Shown here: positions 26,291-34,865 of the stretch, one piece after another
Layout of the letters: every line of letters begins with the position of its first letter
Position numbering within the stretch: the first letter of the stretch is position 1
Assembly (NCBI RefSeq): GCF_039851965.1
Contig: NZ_CP156674.1
Location: 2,976,001-3,040,000, forward strand
Origin: Pseudalkalibacillus hwajinpoensis
Lineage (GTDB): Bacteria > Bacillota > Bacilli > Bacillales > Guptibacillaceae
Reading direction: 5' to 3'
Length of the DNA: 64,000 nucleotides
Notes under the pieces: generated by a model
What the model saw: only the letters and a program-made list of their open reading frames with translations
Database searches by the model: none
What the model was told of the DNA's origin: nothing
Position numbers and translations under genes: made by a program

Positions 26291-26408
26291 CGCTGCTACT
26301 TTAATTCAGGATATTTAAAAGAGCCAAATTCACAGAAACGAATTGCCTCCACATCCATATGCTATAATAAAAGCGTTGATACGACAGCTTGAAATGGAGC
26401 GTTGTGCC

Positions 26409-26738
26409 ATGAACGATAAAGTTATTATTGTAGAAGGAAAGACAGATAAAGAGCAAATTATGAGAGTGTTAGATGAACCTGTTAGTATTATTTGCACTTA
26501 CGGTACGATCAGTTTTGAAAGGCTCGAAGAATTGAGTGAAGAGCTGGAAGAAAAGGATGTTTATGTGCTCGTTGATGCAGATAACGCTGGTGAGAAGCTC
26601 AGGAGGCAGCTGACGCAGGAAATTCCACATGCAGAACACCTGTACATTACAATGTTACATCGCGAAGTGGCAGAAACTCCGCTCAATTATTTAACGCGCA
26701 TATTAAGAGCTGCGAAATTCAAAGTTTTGACCGTCTAG
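26409..26738 (+). CDS. Toprim-domain protein YusF
   Basis: 109-residue small Toprim protein: IIVEGKTDKEQI with the catalytic Glu (about residue 9) and YVLVDADNAGEKLRRQL with the DxD motif. This is the pattern of ribonuclease-M5-like stand-alone Toprim proteins and of B. subtilis YusF in the same position. It probably acts on nucleic acid, with no known target. Start at 26409 follows TGGAGCG by seven bases. Confidence 0.85.
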   Translation: MNDKVIIVEGKTDKEQIMRVLDEPVSIICTYGTISFERLEELSEELEEKDVYVLVDADNAGEKLRRQLTQEIPHAEHLYITMLHREVAETPLNYLTRILRAAKFKVLTV

Positions 26739-26807
26739 CAGTTAGCTATATTGCCTTGGGGAAGCTTTCTATCTTCCTCAAGGCTTTACTTGAATAGGAG
26801 CATTTAT

Positions 26808-27116
26808 ATGAGGCAACTCACATCAGATCAAGAGATAAAAGACGTGATCCATGAGGATCAATCGATTCTATTCTTTTATACCCCGTTTTGTCAGAACTGC
26901 AAAATAGCTGAACGAATGTTGCGCATTGTAGCTGAAGCGAGGGGAACGATTCATAACATATACACGTGCGATTTGAATCATTTCCCATGGATGGCTGAAA
27001 TGCATAAGATACAAAGCGTTCCAGCACTAACCGTATTTAAGAATGGCAAGATAGGCAGGACCCTTTTTGCCTTTGAATCGGTAATACGAGTAGATCAATT
27101 TTTGGAAGAGTATTAA
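26808..27116 (+). CDS. Thioredoxin-like protein YusE
   Basis: 102-residue thioredoxin fold with active site CQNC (FYTPFCQNCKIAERML, Cys near 31 and 34) and cis-Pro region QSVPALTVFKNGK. Corresponds to B. subtilis YusE. Cytoplasmic disulfide reductase role is likely; partner unknown. Start 26808 follows AGGAGC. In B. subtilis the next genes would be near met transport; here a 20-kb block intervenes. Confidence 0.9.
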   Translation: MRQLTSDQEIKDVIHEDQSILFFYTPFCQNCKIAERMLRIVAEARGTIHNIYTCDLNHFPWMAEMHKIQSVPALTVFKNGKIGRTLFAFESVIRVDQFLEEY

Positions 27117-27459
27117 AAAATTTGATGAATGTTGACCAATTAAACCTTACTTTTATTTTCTGAGAACCTCTCTACATAGGGATTTTAAGAAAAAATAATT
27201 CGCTGAAAATTTAGCAATATTAATAATGATAAATTAATATAACAGGCAGTAAAGAAACAGTAACATTGTCATAAAATTGTATTTTCGTTGATGCTGATTG
27301 AATGGTATAACTGAGTATAGAGTCACCATTCCGTATTGAATGGTGGCGCATTTCATTTTTATACCTATATTAAGAAGAACTTTAACTTTAAGACATCCAA
27401 GAATTCAACCCGAAAAGCAATCAATGATAAATTGACTTGCAAGATGAGAGGTGTATAAC
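27117..27459 (+). other. Intergenic region before sigI
   Basis: About 340 AT-rich bases with no supported gene. A hairpin CACCATTC/GAATGGTG (27324-27345) followed by GCGCATTTCATTTTT may be a weak terminator for the yus genes. The sigI promoter should lie beyond it, but I could not identify a clear one, including the unusual SigI type. Confidence 0.45.
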
Positions 27460-28215
27460 ATGACAACCATTTCAATCAGCACTAGAATGGGGAACTTCAA
27501 TACAAATAAAGAGAGTGTTACATTAGAAGATAAAATTGATAGCATTCAGAACGGCGATAAATCACTTAGAAACCAGCTTTTAGAAGATTATCAGCCATTT
27601 ATTAAAAAAATCACTTCAAAAGTTTGTAATCGGTATATCAATCATACAATGGACGAGTTCAGTATCGGCCTATCAGCCTTTAATGAAGCTATGGATCAGT
27701 TTCGTAGAGGACAGGGAAGTCGTTTTCTTACATTCGCTGATATGGTCATTAGAAGAAGAGTAATAGACTATATTCGGAAAGAAGCACGACAAAACAAATA
27801 CATTTACCTTGAACCTGAAGAATTAGATGAGGAAGGTCGTTTGGAAGATAGTTTTGCCGAGCAAAAGGCTGCTCTTGATGTTTATGAAATGGATAAACAA
27901 CGTGAAGTTCGTATGTATGAGATTGAAGAGTACGAACAACTGCTCAACAAATTCACGATTACATTCAAAGTCCTTAGTAAAAACTGTCCAAAACACATCG
28001 ATGCTAGAGAAAATGCTAAAATGATTGCAAAATTAATTGCGGATGATCACGCCCTATCAAGCTATTTGTTAGAAAAAAAGCAGCTCCCAATAAAAGATTT
28101 ACTGGCGCTTGTTACATGCAGTCGAAAAACTATCGAACGTAATCGAAAGTATATAATAGCAGTAGCGTTAATTCATCTTGGTGGATTCAATGCTCTGAAA
28201 TCATATATACAGTAG
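27460..28215 (+). CDS. sigI: RNA polymerase sigma factor SigI
   Basis: 251-residue alternative sigma factor matching SigI: GDKSLRNQLLEDYQPFI, MDEFSIGLSAFNEAM, FLTFADMVIRRRVIDYIRKE, and the C-terminal SigI domain with LVTCSRKTIERNRKYIIAVA. SigI responds to heat and cell-wall stress and is held by the membrane anti-sigma RsgI, whose gene follows by 21 bases. Start 27460 follows GAGAGGTG; an upstream GTG at 27451 overlaps the SD. Confidence 0.95.
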   Translation: MTTISISTRMGNFNTNKESVTLEDKIDSIQNGDKSLRNQLLEDYQPFIKKITSKVCNRYINHTMDEFSIGLSAFNEAMDQFRRGQGSRFLTFADMVIRRRVIDYIRKEARQNKYIYLEPEELDEEGRLEDSFAEQKAALDVYEMDKQREVRMYEIEEYEQLLNKFTITFKVLSKNCPKHIDARENAKMIAKLIADDHALSSYLLEKKQLPIKDLLALVTCSRKTIERNRKYIIAVALIHLGGFNALKSYIQ

Positions 28216-28236
28216 TTGAATTAAGGGGGCCAGGGG

Positions 28237-29559
28237 ATGAAACAAGGGGTTATTATGGACATTCGTGGGAGAAAGGCTGTTGTTTTAACACCTGATGGGG
28301 AATTTACGACAATCGATCTCAAACGAAATCATACATTGACAATTGGCTCTGAAATTAAACTCACACCAAAACCAGTTAAGAAAAGAAAAGGTTACTTCCC
28401 CCCTACTATGCCAACTCTGGCCGGAATGGCAGCAATTCTATTATTTGTCGTGATCGTAACGGGAGTCATTCCTGTCACTCAAAACGATGCAGTTGCAGCT
28501 TATGTAAGTTTTGATATCAATCCAAGTATCGAGGTTGGAGTGAATTCTGATCTCGAAATTGTACAGTATCAAGCTTTGAATTCAGACGGTGAAGGGTTAC
28601 ATTTAGATCGGGACACCACGAACATGCCACTTGGTGAGTTCGCAGGACTGCTGGTGTCTAAACTGGAGAGTGGCGGCTACCTTGCAGATGGCAGCCAGCT
28701 TTTAATTGTGGCGACAGATGTAGAGCAAGAAGAACGTTACAAGAAAATCAAGAGTGCTCTTGAGGCAGTAATTCATGACATCGAACAAAATAAAGTGTTG
28801 ACCAACAAATCAGTAGCGATTACTAGTATTCTTGATGAGGATTATAGTATGCGACAAGCAGCGATTGAAAATGGCCTTTCACCTGGTAAATATTTATCCT
28901 ATTTAGCAGCTCTAGACCGTGGCGCTACATTAACGTTAGCGGAGGTGCAGAATCTCTCTGTTAAGAAAATGGACGAACTTCAATCAGAAAGCTTGGTTGC
29001 CGTAGAATCGAATCCATCAGAAAATACCCAGAAATCAACGGAATTGGAAGACTCTGTTGTTCAATTAAATGATGAGGCGGAACCTGCTGAAAAAGATTTC
29101 GAGGAAGAACTCATTTTAGATGATTCGAATAGGCAACTGAATGAAGTGACAAAGGAAAGCGTTCCTTCGAAAGAACAGGAGCAAGAATCGAGTAACCAGC
29201 AGCAAGAACCTAATAAGGAAACAACGAAACCGGTCAAGAAAGACGATGATGGAACAGACAAAGCAGTCGTCAAGGAAGATAGAGATACTGATACTGAAGT
29301 TATAAAAGCGCAACAAGAAATGAAAGAAAACGAAAAAAAAACTGAAAGTAAAGTAAAGAAAGACGCTGAAAAAGAAGCCCAGAAAGAAGAGAAAGAAGCT
29401 GAAAGGGAAGAAAAGAAAGCCGAAAAGGAAGAAAAACAACTTAAAAAAGCTCAATTGAAAGAAAAAAGAGAATTAGAAAAAGATATGAAGAAGAATGAGA
29501 AACGAGTAAAGCAAGGAAACTCAGATCAGTCTGAGGAAGAAAACAAAGAGAAAAAATGA
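28237..29559 (+). CDS. rsgI: Anti-sigma-I factor RsgI
   Basis: 440-residue single-pass protein. Residues 1-45 are the RsgI N-terminal domain that binds SigI (MKQGVIMDIRGRKAVVL). One membrane segment at about 60-80 (MAAILLFVVIVTGVIPV). The outside part begins with AAYVSFDINPSIEVGVN, where the Asn-Pro pair corresponds to the autocleavage site reported in RsgI proteins. From about residue 255 to the end the sequence is highly charged Glu/Lys-rich, likely extended or coiled. No carbohydrate-binding module. Operon with sigI; own terminator. Confidence 0.93.
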   Translation: MKQGVIMDIRGRKAVVLTPDGEFTTIDLKRNHTLTIGSEIKLTPKPVKKRKGYFPPTMPTLAGMAAILLFVVIVTGVIPVTQNDAVAAYVSFDINPSIEVGVNSDLEIVQYQALNSDGEGLHLDRDTTNMPLGEFAGLLVSKLESGGYLADGSQLLIVATDVEQEERYKKIKSALEAVIHDIEQNKVLTNKSVAITSILDEDYSMRQAAIENGLSPGKYLSYLAALDRGATLTLAEVQNLSVKKMDELQSESLVAVESNPSENTQKSTELEDSVVQLNDEAEPAEKDFEEELILDDSNRQLNEVTKESVPSKEQEQESSNQQQEPNKETTKPVKKDDDGTDKAVVKEDRDTDTEVIKAQQEMKENEKKTESKVKKDAEKEAQKEEKEAEREEKKAEKEEKQLKKAQLKEKRELEKDMKKNEKRVKQGNSDQSEEENKEKK

Positions 29560-29588
29560 TTCATGCTATTATTTTATATTTTATGACT

Positions 29589-29621
29589 AGAAAGCCAGAG
29601 GGGGTTCCCCTGGCTTTTTAG
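29589..29621 (+). terminator. Terminator of sigI-rsgI
   Basis: AAAGCCAG and CTGGCTTTTT arms around a GGGG/CCCC inner stem with a small bulge. Confidence 0.8.
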
Positions 29622-29631
29622 CGTTTTAAAA

Positions 29632-30051
29632 CTATTCCATAATGGCAGGTAATGCTTTCACAATATCCATGAAAGAAGATTGGTCATTAAAAACGTGAGT
29701 TATGTTGTGGTTTTTATCTATTAATACTGTGGTTGGGACACCTGCGCATCCATATGCTTCATACGTTTCACGGCCATTATCTGCTAGTACGGGGAAAGGA
29801 AGGCTATTTTTACTAGCGAAGTCTTGACCAGCGTCAGATGAACGCTCTCGTCCGGTTACATTGATGGTTAAGAAACCAATAGTATCTGGATCAGCGTGTT
29901 GATAGAACTGTTCTTTCATCGGTAAGTCCTGCATGCAGTCAGGACACCATGAAGTCCAGAAGGTGAGCATCACTGGTTTACCGGTATAGTCTGATAATCG
30001 GACCGGATCACCGCTTCTTATTTCCTTTAATTCAAAACATGGAGCTTTCAA
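29632..30051 (-). CDS. ResA/TlpA-like thioredoxin-family protein
   Basis: 139-residue protein with thioredoxin fold: TFWTSWCPDCMQDLP (active site CPDC, Cys near 38 and 41) and GVPTTVLIDKNHNI. It resembles ResA/StoA relatives but has no signal anchor when started at TTG 30051, the only start with a good SD (AGAGGAG). A longer open frame to 30186 lacks an RBS and is rejected. It probably reduces or oxidises cytoplasmic thiols; partner unknown. Divergent from the metX leader. Confidence 0.82.
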   Translation of the reverse strand: MKAPCFELKEIRSGDPVRLSDYTGKPVMLTFWTSWCPDCMQDLPMKEQFYQHADPDTIGFLTINVTGRERSSDAGQDFASKNSLPFPVLADNGRETYEAYGCAGVPTTVLIDKNHNITHVFNDQSSFMDIVKALPAIME

Positions 30052-30179
30052 GGCTATTCTCCTCTCATAATTGTCATGTAAACACCTTATCAAATTTCTA
30101 GTTCTAATCAAATGGTTCGTATCGTAGACTGTTTTTAATAAAAAATTCACTCTCAAATAAATCAAAATTCGGAAAAAGT

Positions 30180-30208
30180 TTGACACTGATACGTCACATT
30201 GCTAAAAT
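30180..30208 (+). promoter_or_regulatory. SigA promoter of metX-metY
   Basis: TTGACA (30180-30185), 17-base spacer, TAAAAT (30203-30208), about 30 bases before the SAM riboswitch. Confidence 0.8.
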
Positions 30209-30240
30209 AAACACAATTAAATGAAAACGAAATATTCTTA

Positions 30241-30398
30241 CTTATCTAGAGAGGCGGAGGGACTGGCCCTATGAAGCCCGGCAACCGTCAAACCATTCAT
30301 GGTTTGAAAAGGTGCCAAATCCTGCAGGAGAAATCCTGAAAGATAAGCGGAGCTGATTAATTAATCAAGCCTCTCTGTCTTTCAGAGGGGCTTTTTTT
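30241..30398 (+). promoter_or_regulatory. SAM-I riboswitch (S box) for metX-metY
   Basis: The aptamer spans about 30241-30347: P1 arms CTTATCT and AGATAAG, the conserved GAGGGACTGGCCC, GATGAAGCCC-like core (here ATGAAGCCCGGCAACC) and AAAGGTGCC. The expression platform is a terminator, AAGCCTCTCTG/AGAGGGGCTT with T7 (30367-30398). SAM binding should stop transcription of metX and metY. Confidence 0.97.
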
Positions 30399-30472
30399 AG
30401 TTTTAAGAAAGATGAAGAGAACTGAAACCGATAACGTGAATGACAATTGCCGTTGAAAGGAGTGGTAGGGGT

Positions 30473-31549
30473 TTGGACAGAGAGACAAGATACGAGGATT
30501 CACACGTTTCCATAGGGTCATTTGTACTTGAATCCGGTGAGGAGCTTCCTCACGTTGAACTCGCTTACGAGCGAGTTGGTCCTTCTGATGCACCAGTCAT
30601 TCTTGTATGCCATGCACTAACAGGAAATCAATTTACAATAGGTGAAGATGAACCAGGCTGGTGGAAAGGATTAATTGGCAAAGGCAAGTACGTAGATACG
30701 TCAGAATTTCAGATCGTCACATTTAACGTGCTGGGAGGATGTAATGGTTCGACAGGGCCCTGCTCCATAAATCCGACAACAGGATTAGCTTATCAGGCCG
30801 ACTTTCCTTTCATATCAGTAAGGGATATGGTTCATTCACAGAAACAAGCGCTAGAGCAATTAGGTATTCACCATTTGCACGCTGTAATTGGTGGGTCACT
30901 CGGAGGCATGCAGGTCCTGGAGTGGGGCATTCTTTATCCGGAGTGTATGGACCATCTTGTACCGCTCGCGGTGACACCTTCCCTGAGTGCCTATGGGATC
31001 GCGTATAATTCGATTTCAAGATTTGCGATCACAAAAGATCCGGAATGGAAAGAGGGCTATTATAATCTTGAAAAGCCGCCAGCTGCCGGACTCGCTACAG
31101 CAAGGATGATTGGTATGATTTCTTATCGAACAGATGACATGTTTCAAAAGAAGTTCGGTAGGAAAGTGAAGGGGAATCCTGGTGAGAGCCATACAGAAAC
31201 CACTTATGATGTGGAGTCGTATCTTCACTACCAGGGGAATAAACTAGTTGGTCGTTTTGATGCGAATAGCTACTTATACTTACTGAAAGCAATGGATATG
31301 CACGATATAAGCAGAGGAAGAGACAGCATAGCAAAAGCAGCTAAGCTTATTCAGCCAAACGTGCTTGCTATTAGTTTTAAAGGAGATTTGATTTATCCAC
31401 CTCATGAGTTAGAAAAAATGTTTAGTTTGGAAAGTATGGCGCACTTCTATATTGTTGATACAAAATTTGGTCATGATGGATTTCTCGTTGAATTCGATAA
31501 ATGGGGACCGTTAATTAAACAACAGTTAAAAGAGACTTTGAAAATTTAA
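30473..31549 (+). CDS. metX: Homoserine O-acetyltransferase
   Basis: 358-residue alpha/beta-hydrolase-fold acyltransferase: VILVCHALTGN, FNVLGGCNGSTGP, nucleophile Ser in VIGGSLGGMQVLEW (near residue 144), and the C-terminal FGHDGFLVE carrying the catalytic His, with a preceding Asp. It activates homoserine as O-acetylhomoserine for methionine synthesis. The TTG at 30473 with AAGGAG and GGGG upstream is preferred to ATG 30440, which lacks an SD. Controlled by the upstream SAM riboswitch. Confidence 0.93.
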   Translation: MDRETRYEDSHVSIGSFVLESGEELPHVELAYERVGPSDAPVILVCHALTGNQFTIGEDEPGWWKGLIGKGKYVDTSEFQIVTFNVLGGCNGSTGPCSINPTTGLAYQADFPFISVRDMVHSQKQALEQLGIHHLHAVIGGSLGGMQVLEWGILYPECMDHLVPLAVTPSLSAYGIAYNSISRFAITKDPEWKEGYYNLEKPPAAGLATARMIGMISYRTDDMFQKKFGRKVKGNPGESHTETTYDVESYLHYQGNKLVGRFDANSYLYLLKAMDMHDISRGRDSIAKAAKLIQPNVLAISFKGDLIYPPHELEKMFSLESMAHFYIVDTKFGHDGFLVEFDKWGPLIKQQLKETLKI

Positions 31550-31563
31550 AGGAGTGATGTGAA

Positions 31564-32862
31564 ATGGCAGAGAAACGTTATAATTTAGAAACGATTGGCA
31601 TTCATGGAGGTTTACAGGCTGATCCTGCAACAGGCGCAAGAGCCCTACCGATTTATCAATCAAATGCTTACCGATTTAACAATACGGACCATGCGGCAGA
31701 CCTATTTGCTTTGAAAGAAGAAGGGTTTATCTATTCACGCATTGGTAATCCGACAGTCGGTACGCTTGAAGAACGGATCGCCCAGCTTGAAGGTGGTGTG
31801 GGAGCATTAGGTCTCGCGAGTGGTATGGCTGCCATTACAACCGCGATATTGAATATTGCAAATAGTGGGGATGAAATTGTATCAGCTTCCACGTTATATG
31901 GCGGAACATACAATCTCTTTGCATCAACACTACCTAAATACGGTATTAAAACCAATTTCGTAGATCCCGAAAATCCTGAATCCTTTAGAGAGGCCATTAC
32001 ACCAAACACGAAAGCCATTTTCGCTGAAACGATCGGGAATCCTGGGCTTCATGTATTGGATATTGAGAAGGTCGCTGAAATCGCTCATGAAGCAGGGATC
32101 CCACTAATTATTGATAATACCTTTGCGACACCATACCTTTGCAGACCTATTGAACACGGGGCAGATATCGTAGTTCATTCTGCGACCAAATGGCTTGGCG
32201 GAAATGGTTCAACGATGGGTGGAATAATCGTAGATGCTGGTAAGTTCGACTGGAATTCTCCAAAGTTTCCAGGGTTCACTGAACCTGACCACACCTATCA
32301 TGGTATCGTGTTTGCTGAGGCGCTTCCTGAAGCTGCCTATATTGTAAAGGCACGCGTTCAACTGTTACGAGACACGGGTGCTGCACTCAGTCCATTTAAT
32401 GCCTTCCAAATCGCTCTAGGTGTTGAAACCCTCCACGTTCGAATGAAGGAACATGTGGCCAATACGCGTAAAATTGTCTCTTTCTTAAAAGACCATCCAG
32501 AAGTGGAGTGGGTTAGCTATCCTGAAGAAGAGAACCATCCTTCTAATCAGCTTGTAAAGAAGTATCTACCAAAGGGAGCTGGAGCTGTTGTTGTCTTCGG
32601 AATTAAAGGAGGACGCGAAACGGGAGCAGGCATTATCAATGCCGTAAATCTCTGGTCTCATGTTGCGAACGTTGGCGACGCAAAGAGTTTAATTATTCAC
32701 CCAGCTAGTACAACGCACCAGCAGTTGAGCGCAGACGAATTAACAGCATCAGGTGTTCGTGATGACTTAATTAGACTTTCCGTTGGAATCGAACATATTG
32801 ATGATCTCATCGAAGATCTTGTGCAGGCGATTGCTAAAGCGCGAGTTGAAGCAAGCGTATAA
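31564..32862 (+). CDS. metY: O-acetylhomoserine (thiol)-lyase
   Basis: 432-residue PLP enzyme of the Cys/Met metabolism family. Visible: GIHGG start, YSRIGNPTVGTLEERIA, LASGMAAITTAIL, DNTFATPYLCRP, and the PLP-Lys in HSATKWLGGNGSTMGG. Its length and sequence fit O-acetylhomoserine sulfhydrylase, making homocysteine directly from sulfide. Fourteen bases after metX, RBS AAGGAGTG; same S-box operon. Confidence 0.94.
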   Translation: MAEKRYNLETIGIHGGLQADPATGARALPIYQSNAYRFNNTDHAADLFALKEEGFIYSRIGNPTVGTLEERIAQLEGGVGALGLASGMAAITTAILNIANSGDEIVSASTLYGGTYNLFASTLPKYGIKTNFVDPENPESFREAITPNTKAIFAETIGNPGLHVLDIEKVAEIAHEAGIPLIIDNTFATPYLCRPIEHGADIVVHSATKWLGGNGSTMGGIIVDAGKFDWNSPKFPGFTEPDHTYHGIVFAEALPEAAYIVKARVQLLRDTGAALSPFNAFQIALGVETLHVRMKEHVANTRKIVSFLKDHPEVEWVSYPEEENHPSNQLVKKYLPKGAGAVVVFGIKGGRETGAGIINAVNLWSHVANVGDAKSLIIHPASTTHQQLSADELTASGVRDDLIRLSVGIEHIDDLIEDLVQAIAKARVEASV

Positions 32863-32886
32863 GCGACTCCAACTAAATAATAGACT

Positions 32887-33032
32887 CTTATCAAGAGAGG
32901 CAGAGGGACTGGCCCGATGAAGCCCGGCAACCATTAAGCGACTGCTTAATAAGGTGCTAACTCCAGCAGAATAATACCTATTCTGACAGATAAGAGGAGG
33001 CTAATGCCCTCTTCTTAATGAAGAGGGCATTT
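32887..33032 (+). promoter_or_regulatory. Second SAM-I riboswitch, before hom
   Basis: S box with P1 CTTATC/GATAAG, GAGGGACTGGCCCGATGAAG, CGGCAACC and AAGGTGCTAACTCC (about 32887-32996), then terminator AATGCCCTCTT/AAGAGGGCATT (33003-33031). It begins only 25 bases after metY and no separate promoter was seen in that gap, so it may act on readthrough from metX-metY or on a promoter inside metY. Confidence 0.96.
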
Positions 33033-33236
33033 TCTTATGGCGGCAGCAATTAAAAGTATCGAGAAAACGACCACCTGTCATCCTGGCGCCTCCTATTCGG
33101 TGAAGGGAAGCGCATGTGAACTCAGAAACTCAAAGCCCCCTTTCCAGGTGTAAAGTAATAAGTAATGAAGGTTCAATAGTCAGTGGCAAAATTTTAAGGA
33201 AAATCAAAAGTAAATCAGTAGAATGAGGTGACGGCG

Positions 33237-34442
33237 ATGGAGTCTATCCATATAGCACTTATAGGATTTGGAACTGTTGGTAAAGGAATTTATGAAAGTA
33301 TTCATGAACAGAGGGAACAGTTAGAAAGCCTGCTTCAGAGAAAAGTTATTGTGGAGGGCGTCTTGATTAAAGACGGCAATGTCAAAAGGGAAATAGACGA
33401 CGAAGTTCTCTTAACGACAAACATTGACGATCTTCTGGGGCTCCCGAATCTTGATGTCGTATTTGAAGCGATCAATGGTGTAGAGCCTGCTCGTACGTAT
33501 CTTTCAAAATGTATCCAAAGGGGCTGTCATATTGTAACAGCGAACAAAGAGTTGATGGCACACAAAGGAAATGAATTAAGAAATCTAGCTGCTAATCAAA
33601 AAGTTGGATTAAGGTTTGAGGCAGCAGTGGCTGCATCCATCCCAATCTTAAGTACGTTGCGTGAAGGTCTTAAAAGCAATCAGATTCAACAAATTAGTGG
33701 GATTTTAAATGGTACGTCTAATTTTATTCTTACAGAGGTACAGCAAAAGAACATTTCATTTGAACATGGACTTAAGCTTGCTCAGGAATACGGATATGCA
33801 GAGGCTGATCCTACTAACGACATTGAGGGATGGGATGCCTTCTACAAAATACTCATTCTTTCTGATCTTGTTTATGGGAAACAACCTGATTGGGATGATG
33901 TCGTAAGAAAAGGCATCAGTGAAGTCACATCATCCGATATTAATAAAGCTGAAGCACTCGGACTACGAATCAAGCATACAGCAACAATCGTTCCAGATAT
34001 TAAGGGACCAATTATTTCAGTTGAACCTGTTGCCCTTACTCCTTCTCATCCATTTTTTCATGTTACAGGTGTCAACAATTGCTTACAGCTTACGGGTAAC
34101 CTTGCAGGTGAAATTACACTCCAGGGCCCCGGGGCAGGGGCATTTCCGACGGCTAGCGCGATGATAGAGGATTTTCTTAGCCTTTATAGGAACAGCTCTG
34201 AAACGCGCTTTTATTCTAAAGCAGAAGGTGAGGATGAGAGAAATAACGAATGGCTGTTGCTAGGAGACATTACAGAAGCAGATCACCAAAACATTCTGCC
34301 TATGGTCGAACAAGGAGCTTATTATATGAGTGGAAAGAGAAGTGAAGTGGAAGACTTTTTGAGGAAGTTTTCACAGGTGAATTTCTACCCGATTCATGGT
34401 CAATTTGCGAAGAGTCTACTATCTCAATTAGTTGCCATATAG
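33237..34442 (+). CDS. hom: Homoserine dehydrogenase
   Basis: 401 residues: NAD(P)-binding LIGFGTVGKGIYESI, VFEAINGVEPA, HIVTANKELMAHKG, FEAAVAASIPIL, and the catalytic ILNGTSNFILTE plus EYGYAEADPTNDIEG. The C-terminal about 80 residues may be a small regulatory region but no clear ACT domain was seen. It makes homoserine for methionine and threonine. Start ATG 33237 follows GAGGTGA. Placing hom behind an S box commits this copy to methionine supply; thrB/thrC are not adjacent, so another hom may exist elsewhere. Confidence 0.93.
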   Translation: MESIHIALIGFGTVGKGIYESIHEQREQLESLLQRKVIVEGVLIKDGNVKREIDDEVLLTTNIDDLLGLPNLDVVFEAINGVEPARTYLSKCIQRGCHIVTANKELMAHKGNELRNLAANQKVGLRFEAAVAASIPILSTLREGLKSNQIQQISGILNGTSNFILTEVQQKNISFEHGLKLAQEYGYAEADPTNDIEGWDAFYKILILSDLVYGKQPDWDDVVRKGISEVTSSDINKAEALGLRIKHTATIVPDIKGPIISVEPVALTPSHPFFHVTGVNNCLQLTGNLAGEITLQGPGAGAFPTASAMIEDFLSLYRNSSETRFYSKAEGEDERNNEWLLLGDITEADHQNILPMVEQGAYYMSGKRSEVEDFLRKFSQVNFYPIHGQFAKSLLSQLVAI

Positions 34443-34445
34443 TAT

Positions 34446-34490
34446 GAACGGCCCCCTCCAGGATATGAAGGGGGCCGTTCAGGTTCTTGT
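34446..34490 (+). terminator. Terminator after hom
   Basis: GAACGGCCCCCT pairs with AGGGGGCCGTTC (34446-34457, 34469-34480) followed by a T-rich AGGTTCTTGTT tail. Confidence 0.75.
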
Positions 34491-34616
34491 TGAAAGCGCT
34501 ATGATAAAATTTACAATTAAAAATAGTGTGTAATGAAACCTCACGCATGACAGTCTTGTAAGCGGTTTCAATTATACTGATGTATCTAAATTATCTAAAA
34601 ACTTTAATTTAGGGTG

Positions 34617-34645
34617 TTGACCTTCTGCTGAAACGGGCGTAATAT
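34617..34645 (+). promoter_or_regulatory. Candidate SigA promoter of ilvE
   Basis: TTGACC (34617-34622), 17-base spacer, TAATAT (34640-34645). This gives a leader of about 210 bases before ilvE, containing the repeated hairpin element and small stems GACGC/GCGTC. Confidence 0.5.
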
Positions 34646-34751
34646 AATCCTCAATTAAACAAAGTATTCAAATAAATCACTCTACAAAACAAACTAGGGC
34701 CCGGTAAAAACACGATGGTCCTATACTTAAACGCTGACGCTTTACTGCGTC

Positions 34752-34846
34752 TATTTAATACTTTAAGAAAATTCAACTTTATTAAAGTATAAGGGAAACT
34801 AAGGCTTTCGCTATTCAACCGGCGATAAGCTAAGTTTATCTAACAA
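34752..34846 (+). repeat. Hairpin element, copy A (before ilvE)
   Basis: Two parts: an outer inverted repeat TACTTTAA / TTAAAGTA (34759-34766 and about 34782-34789), then a hairpin AAACTAAGGCTTTCGC ... GGCGATAAGCTAAGTTT. Copy B at 60405-60500 has the same order and spacing, with changes that keep pairing. It ends about 15 bases before the ilvE SD. A CodY-like sequence (34759-34773, 12 of 15 to AATTTTCWGAAAATT) overlaps the first arm. May be a mobile palindromic element or an RNA regulatory structure. Confidence 0.6.
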
Positions 34847-34865
34847 ACAGAAAGGAGTGAACAAG

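Noticed and set aside
26007..26318. 103-codon plus-strand frame within the YteA-like gene
   Set aside because: Same region is better explained by the longer frame with RBS and family motifs.
29061..29454. Long open frames on the minus strand opposite the end of rsgI
   Set aside because: They mirror the Glu/Lys-rich tail of rsgI, giving Phe/Ser/Leu-rich low-complexity peptides without an RBS.
29632..30186. Longer version of the thioredoxin-like protein starting at 30186
   Set aside because: The extra N-terminus runs through the divergent promoter region, has no SD and is not signal-peptide-like; TTG 30051 has a strong RBS.
34759..34773. CodY box before ilvE
   Set aside because: 12 of 15 matches, but the sequence is part of the repeated hairpin element, so similarity may be accidental; mentioned only within that feature.
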